DNA from: Elusimicrobiota bacterium
GTDB taxonomy: Bacteria > Elusimicrobiota > Elusimicrobia > UBA1565 > UBA9628
Direction: 5' to 3'
DNA: 64,000 nt
NCBI GenBank assembly: GCA_027451985.1
Contig: DAIDHS010000010.1
Location: 1-64,000, forward strand
A program made the translations under genes and the position numbers. Positions 59,758-64,000 of this stretch are shown in pieces (position 1 is the stretch's first letter; each line of letters starts with the position of its first letter). Under the pieces are notes generated by a model. That model did no database searches and was not told where the DNA came from. It saw only the letters and a program-made list of their open reading frames with translations.

Positions 59758-62213
59758 GACAGGCCTCCGGGAGGATTCGGCGGAACAATGGAAGGTTTTT
59801 CGTCCATCCACTTGGCGCCTTTGGGACCGGCGGTGCGAGACGCCTTGGGCAAACGCTGGCCGGAGGAGGTTTCTTCCAGGGCCAGCGCCAGAACTTCGTT
59901 GAAATGCTTGACGGGCACCATTTTAATTTGAGCCAGCACTTCTTTGGGGATTTCTTCCAAATCCTTCTGGTTTTGATCAGGGTAAATCACGATTTTCAGG
60001 TTTTCGCGGTGCGCGGCGAGAATTTTCTCTTTCAATCCGCCGATGGGCAACACGCGTCCCCTGAGGGTGATTTCTCCGGTCATGGCGATGCCGGGGAGGA
60101 CCGCGCGCCCGGTCATTAGGCTGGCCAAGGCCGTGGCGATGGCGATGCCGGCCGAGGGGCCGTCCTTGGGCGTAGCGGCTTCCGGCACATGGACATGGTA
60201 GTCGTAGTTTTTAAATTTATCTGCGGTGACGCCCAGGGCGCCCGCGATGGACTTGATGTAAGACAAGGCGGCCTGAGCCGACTCGGACATGACGGAGCCG
60301 AGCTTTCCGGTGAGCTTTAAACCGCCCTTGCCGTGCACGGATACGGCCTCGATGGCCATGGTCACGCCGCCGACCTCGGTCCAGGCGAGGCCCGTCGAGA
60401 CTCCAATGCCGTTGAACGAGTTCTTTTCCTGATGGAATTTGGGCACGCCCAGGAACCCGTGGACGTCCTCGGCATCCACGGAAACGATTTCCACGGATTT
60501 TTCAACCAGACGCATGACGGATTTCCGGCAGAGAGAAGCGAGTTCCCGGTCCAAATTGCGCACGCCCGCTTCGCGGGTATACTCCTCTATGATGCGGTCC
60601 ATGGCGGAGTCGCTGACGGAAAGCTTGCCCGCTTTAATGCCGTGCTCCTTCATTTGTCGAGGGAGCAGGTGGGTCTGGGCGATGAGCCGCTTTTCCGCGT
60701 GGGTATAGCCGGAGTATCGCAGGATTTCCAAGCGGTCCTGGAGGCTCACCGGAATGCCTTCAAGGGTGTTGGCCGTGCAGATGAACATGACTTCTGAAAG
60801 ATCGAACTCTGCGTCCAAATAGTGATCCAGAAACGTCGCGTTTTGCTCGGGATCGAGAACTTCCAAGAGCGCGGCGGCCGGGTCGCCGCGCCAGTCCATG
60901 CCCATCTTGTCGATTTCGTCGAGCAGGAACACGGGATTGCGGCTGCCGGCCTTGCGCAGGGACTGGATGATGCGTCCCGGCAGCGATCCGATGTAGGTGC
61001 GGCGATGGCCGCGGATTTCGGCCTCGTCTCTCACGCCGCCCAGGGACATGCGCACGAACTTGCGGCCTACCGCCTTGGCGATGGAGCGGCCCATGGAGGT
61101 CTTGCCGACTCCGGGAGGACCGACGAAGCAGAGAATGGGGCCTTTGAGGCCCTTGGTCAGCTTGCAAACCGCGAGATACTCTAAGACGCGGTCCTTGATT
61201 TTCTTCAAATCGTAGTGTTCGGCGTCCAGGATTTCTTGAGAACGTTTCAAATCGATGCGATCGCGCGTGCGCACGGACCAGGGCAGGTGCGTCATCCAGT
61301 CGAGGTAGGTGCGCGCCACGGTCGACTCGGGAGAGTAGGGCATCATCTTCTCGAGCCGGGCGAGCTCCTTAAGGGCCGCTTCCTCCGCTGCCTTAGGCAT
61401 CTTGGCCTCGGCCACGGATTTCTTAAGCGCGTCGATTTCCTGGTCGAAGTCGTCCTTCTGCCGGAGCTCTTTTTGGATGGCTTTCATCTGCTCCGTCAGG
61501 TAGTACTCTTTTTGGGTCTTTTCGATTTGGCTGCGCACCCGGCCATGGATTTTTTTCTCCAGGCCGATAATTTCGATTTCAGCGCCCAGGATTTCCGCCA
61601 CACGCTCTAGGCGCGCCTTGGCGCTTAGAATTTCCAGCACGGACTGACGATCGGCGGGTTTGGAGAGAGCGTTGGCCGCGATGACGTCGGAGAGTTGGGA
61701 GAGGTCTTCCAATCGGGAAAGAAGCGCCGAAACTTCGGGAAGGGAGCGGCGGGAAAGCTTTAGGTGGTCGTTGAAGAGGTCCACGGCGTGGCGCATGAGC
61801 GCCTTGGTTTCCGCGTCTTGGGCCGTTTCCGCCGGCTTTTCAGGGTACTGGCAGTCGGCCCGCCAGCATCCGGTCTGATCGTCGAGGCTGACGGTCTTAA
61901 GGCGCAGGCGGGCCGCGCCGCGCAGGAAAATCTTGAGCGTGCCATCCGGCATCTTGACGGACTGGGAGACCTCAGCTAATGTTCCCATCTGATGAAGATG
62001 TTCAGGCTTGGGGTCCTCAATTTGGGCGTCCTTTTGGGTCACGACGGCGAGAAGCTTGTCCGCGCTTTTGAGGGCCGCCTCAATGGCCGCGACCGATTTG
62101 GGTCTCCCAACGGAGATGGGCAGGACCATGTGAGGGAAGAGGACGACGTCCCGAACCGCCAAAAGAGGAAGCTGTGCCGGCCGGTTTCGGGGGAGAGGAG
62201 GATCCGCGCTCAC
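59754..62213 (-). CDS. lon: ATP-dependent Lon protease
   Basis: This 819-residue protease has an N-terminal substrate-binding LON domain (about 10-210), an AAA+ module with Walker [12 protein letters not shown] (about 369), Walker [10 protein letters not shown] and arginine fingers, and a C-terminal peptidase domain with catalytic Ser in [11 protein letters not shown] (about 687) and Lys in GGLKEKILA (about 729). It degrades misfolded and regulatory proteins. It overlaps clpP by four bases (ATGA) and is coupled to the aminotransferase downstream. No heat-shock promoter is visible because it lies inside the clpP unit. Confidence 0.95.
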   Translation of the reverse strand: MSADPPLPRNRPAQLPLLAVRDVVLFPHMVLPISVGRPKSVAAIEAALKSADKLLAVVTQKDAQIEDPKPEHLHQMGTLAEVSQSVKMPDGTLKIFLRGAARLRLKTVSLDDQTGCWRADCQYPEKPAETAQDAETKALMRHAVDLFNDHLKLSRRSLPEVSALLSRLEDLSQLSDVIAANALSKPADRQSVLEILSAKARLERVAEILGAEIEIIGLEKKIHGRVRSQIEKTQKEYYLTEQMKAIQKELRQKDDFDQEIDALKKSVAEAKMPKAAEEAALKELARLEKMMPYSPESTVARTYLDWMTHLPWSVRTRDRIDLKRSQEILDAEHYDLKKIKDRVLEYLAVCKLTKGLKGPILCFVGPPGVGKTSMGRSIAKAVGRKFVRMSLGGVRDEAEIRGHRRTYIGSLPGRIIQSLRKAGSRNPVFLLDEIDKMGMDWRGDPAAALLEVLDPEQNATFLDHYLDAEFDLSEVMFICTANTLEGIPVSLQDRLEILRYSGYTHAEKRLIAQTHLLPRQMKEHGIKAGKLSVSDSAMDRIIEEYTREAGVRNLDRELASLCRKSVMRLVEKSVEIVSVDAEDVHGFLGVPKFHQEKNSFNGIGVSTGLAWTEVGGVTMAIEAVSVHGKGGLKLTGKLGSVMSESAQAALSYIKSIAGALGVTADKFKNYDYHVHVPEAATPKDGPSAGIAIATALASLMTGRAVLPGIAMTGEITLRGRVLPIGGLKEKILAAHRENLKIVIYPDQNQKDLEEIPKEVLAQIKMVPVKHFNEVLALALEETSSGQRLPKASRTAGPKGAKWMDEKPSIVPPNPPGGLS

Positions 62214-62815
62214 GGTTTGAAGGGATCGATGATCGAGTCGACAATCCCGTAGTCTTTGGCTTCTTGAGCGCTCATGTAGTAGTTGCGCTCCATGTCCGCG
62301 GCGAGCTTTTCTTCGCTCTGCCCGGTGTGTAGGGATAAAATCGAGATGAGCTTCTTTTTCGTGTGGGCGATTTCCTTGGCGGAGATGATGATGTCCGTCG
62401 CCTGCCCCGAGACGCCTCGGGTGAGCGGCTGGTGGATCATAACGCGCGCGTGGGGCAGGATGCTGCGTTTACCCTTGGCGCCCGCGGCCAGCAGTACCGC
62501 GCCGAAGGACATGGCCATGCCCATGCACATCGTTGAAACGGGGGCGCGGATGAACTGCATGGTGTCGTAGACTGCCAAGCCTGCGGAGACCATGCCGCCC
62601 GGAGAATTGATGTAGAGGCTGATTTCCTTGGTCGGATCCTCGGCATCTAGGTAGATGAGCTGCGAGATGATGAGGTTGGCCGAATCCGTGGTGACGGCTC
62701 CCTCCGCACCGCCCGCGAAAATGATGCGCTCCTTGAGCATGCGCGAGAAAATGTCGTAGCCCACGGCCGCGCCCTGATTCCACTTCTCGAGGATGGTCGG
62801 GACGAAAAGCGCCAT
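62210..62815 (-). CDS. clpP: ATP-dependent Clp protease proteolytic subunit with Asn at the catalytic Asp position
   Basis: This 201-residue protein has ClpP landmarks: [23 protein letters not shown], the catalytic Ser in [17 protein letters not shown] (about 103) and His in MIHQPLTRG (about 128). At the third triad position, where ClpP normally has ERDxxxSAxEA, this gene has [11 protein letters not shown], so Asp is replaced by Asn (codon AAC at 62282-62284). Some ClpP paralogues such as Listeria ClpP1 carry the same Asn and show low activity alone. It should work with a Clp ATPase, but none is encoded here. It is transcribed after tig. Confidence 0.9.
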   Translation of the reverse strand: MALFVPTILEKWNQGAAVGYDIFSRMLKERIIFAGGAEGAVTTDSANLIISQLIYLDAEDPTKEISLYINSPGGMVSAGLAVYDTMQFIRAPVSTMCMGMAMSFGAVLLAAGAKGKRSILPHARVMIHQPLTRGVSGQATDIIISAKEIAHTKKKLISILSLHTGQSEEKLAADMERNYYMSAQEAKDYGIVDSIIDPFKP

Positions 62816-62830
62816 AATCGGGGCCGCGGC

Positions 62831-64000
62831 CTACGCGATGGCCGCCTTCTCGCGGATGAAAGCCAGGGTCTTGCGCTCGCGCAGCATGGCGGCGATGTCC
62901 TCGCGGCGGTGTGCGTAAAATTTCTTGATCTCCTCGGCGTCCGCCGGCGTTTTAGCCTGTCCGAGGTCCTTGTCCAATTCGGACTTGATGTCCTCGTCCG
63001 TCGCCGCGATCTTCTCTTTTTCCGCGACGGCCGCGAGGATGTAGCCCATACGTAGTTCGCTTTCGACCAGCGGCCGGACTTTCGCCTCAAGTTCTTTGGC
63101 CATTTTCCCGGCCCACTGCTCTTCCGGAATTCTCATCTGGTTCTTGATGCGCTCAAGCCGATGCTCGAGCCGATGAGAGATCATGGACGGCGGGAGGGGG
63201 AACTTGTTGGCCTCCAAGAGAGATTTTTCGATTTGGGCCGAGATTTCCTCCTCGGTTTTTTTGCGGCCTTCCTCCTCGATAACTTCCTTAATCTTTGCCT
63301 TTAGCTCATCGAGGGAAGCGAATCCCATGTCCTTGGCGAACTCGGTGTCAAGTTCCGGCAGGACTTTTTTCTTGATTTCCCGTATCGTTGTGGAAAGAGA
63401 CACGGCGCGGTCTTGGATTTTAACTGAAATCTCCTTGGTTTCGCCGCGCTTCATGCCTAGAAGCCCCTGCGCCAGCCCTTCGGTCAGCTGCTCCGAAGAG
63501 AGATCGACGAGCTCGGCCTCGCCCTTGATGTCCGGCGACGGTTTGCCGTTTTGGATGCCCTGGTAATCGATGACCGCGTAATGTCCCGCTCCAACGATCT
63601 CTTCGTCCGCCTTTTCGAGGCGGGAGTGCGCTTCCCGGAGATCCGTCAGCCGCTTGACGATAGATTCCTCATCCGCGGGATGGGGGGTCTTCTTCACGGA
63701 GATTTTGGCGTAATCCTTGGGGACGAAGCGCGGCGGAATCTCGATCTTGATTTCAGCCTTGAAAGGCTTGCCGTCCTCCAGGGAAATTGAGGTCGCGACC
63801 GGGGTGGCGACGGGCTCGAGCGAAAGCTCTTTGAGCGCGGACGGAAGATGCTTCTCCAAAAGGTCCTCGATGACTTCCTGGCGCAGGCGTCCTTCGAGAT
63901 TTTTCTTGACGATATCGAGAGGGGCCTTGCCCGGCCTGAAACCTGGAAGACGCGCGCGCTGCTGCAGCCGCGCCAAGGCGCTGTGCTGGGCGTCCTGAGC
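62831..64000 (-). CDS. tig: Trigger factor (5' end outside window)
   Basis: About 390 codons of trigger factor are visible; the N-terminus lies past the window edge. The ribosome-docking signature GFRPGKAP is present, then a PPIase (FKBP-like) domain around GHYAVIDYQG...GEAELVDLSSEQ, and the long C-terminal helical chaperone arms (about 210-380: EEGRKKTEEEISAQIE, LEHRLERIKNQMRI). It binds nascent chains at the ribosome exit. It is followed 15 bases later by clpP. Confidence 0.9.
   Translation of the reverse strand, partial: AQDAQHSALARLQQRARLPGFRPGKAPLDIVKKNLEGRLRQEVIEDLLEKHLPSALKELSLEPVATPVATSISLEDGKPFKAEIKIEIPPRFVPKDYAKISVKKTPHPADEESIVKRLTDLREAHSRLEKADEEIVGAGHYAVIDYQGIQNGKPSPDIKGEAELVDLSSEQLTEGLAQGLLGMKRGETKEISVKIQDRAVSLSTTIREIKKKVLPELDTEFAKDMGFASLDELKAKIKEVIEEEGRKKTEEEISAQIEKSLLEANKFPLPPSMISHRLEHRLERIKNQMRIPEEQWAGKMAKELEAKVRPLVESELRMGYILAAVAEKEKIAATDEDIKSELDKDLGQAKTPADAEEIKKFYAHRREDIAAMLRERKTLAFIREKAAIA

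Overview
The window is about 60% G+C and densely coded on both strands. Many genes overlap by ATGA, GTGA or TGATG. The organism is a Gram-negative, diderm bacterium: there are lipoproteins with lipoboxes, a TolC-type outer-membrane factor, an RND pump, a periplasmic prolyl oligopeptidase and a lipoprotein cytochrome c. It appears able to live with little or no oxygen (cytochrome bd oxidase, 2-oxoacid:ferredoxin oxidoreductase, hemerythrin-like protein, SQR-like flavoprotein). The phylum cannot be fixed from the sequence alone. An uncultivated lineage such as Elusimicrobiota or a neighbour is my low-confidence guess. I saw no rRNA, tRNA, CRISPR array or insertion sequence.

Layout. 1-2664 (-): two coupled secreted proteins of the DUF3857/transglutaminase type. 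2815-4669 (+): a sulfur/redox cassette (DsrE-like, TusA-like, FAD oxidoreductase). 4641-11969 (-): a five-gene operon (GNAT-like, MFS exporter, LuxE, LuxC fused to a PaaK-like ligase, second PaaK-like ligase) with no luciferase genes. 12063-13567 (+): an ABC exporter. 13608-28562: an accessory redox/hypoxia island holding an alcohol dehydrogenase, cytochrome c lipoprotein, OB-fold protein, damaged nitroreductase, beta-CASP RNase, cydAB, glucan phosphorylase, hemerythrin-like protein, DUF4404 protein and korAB. Remnants of at least four other genes lie between them. 28562-35421 (+): a stress/efflux operon (DUF2892, UspA, OsmC, TolC, RND permease, DUF2892, methyltransferase) with no membrane-fusion protein gene.

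35486-39410 (+) holds secreted hydrolases and an acyltransferase. 39407-47043 holds BI-1 and FIST, cupin, nitrilase, two pseudouridine synthases, dienelactone hydrolase and an MFS transporter. 47158 is alanine dehydrogenase. 48276-51285 (-) is an ABC exporter operon and 51373 (+) an orphan histidine kinase. 53071-58663 (+) is a compact run of six exported proteins of unknown function. 58660-64000 (-) is tig-clpP-lon-aminotransferase.

The strongest system-level signal is a set of sigma-54 (RpoN) type promoters, GG-N10-GC with TTGC at the -12 element. They lie upstream of the sulfur cassette, alcohol dehydrogenase, cytochrome c, OB-fold protein, nitroreductase, beta-CASP RNase, cydAB, glucan phosphorylase, hemerythrin/korAB and Usp/RND units. 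Two divergent pairs are back to back, GC-N10-CC-N(8 or 11)-GG-N10-GC. Together they suggest one RpoN-controlled response to oxygen limitation or redox stress: mobilise glycogen, switch to the bd oxidase, handle sulfide and 2-oxoacids, and induce stress proteins. Several members of this island are decaying.
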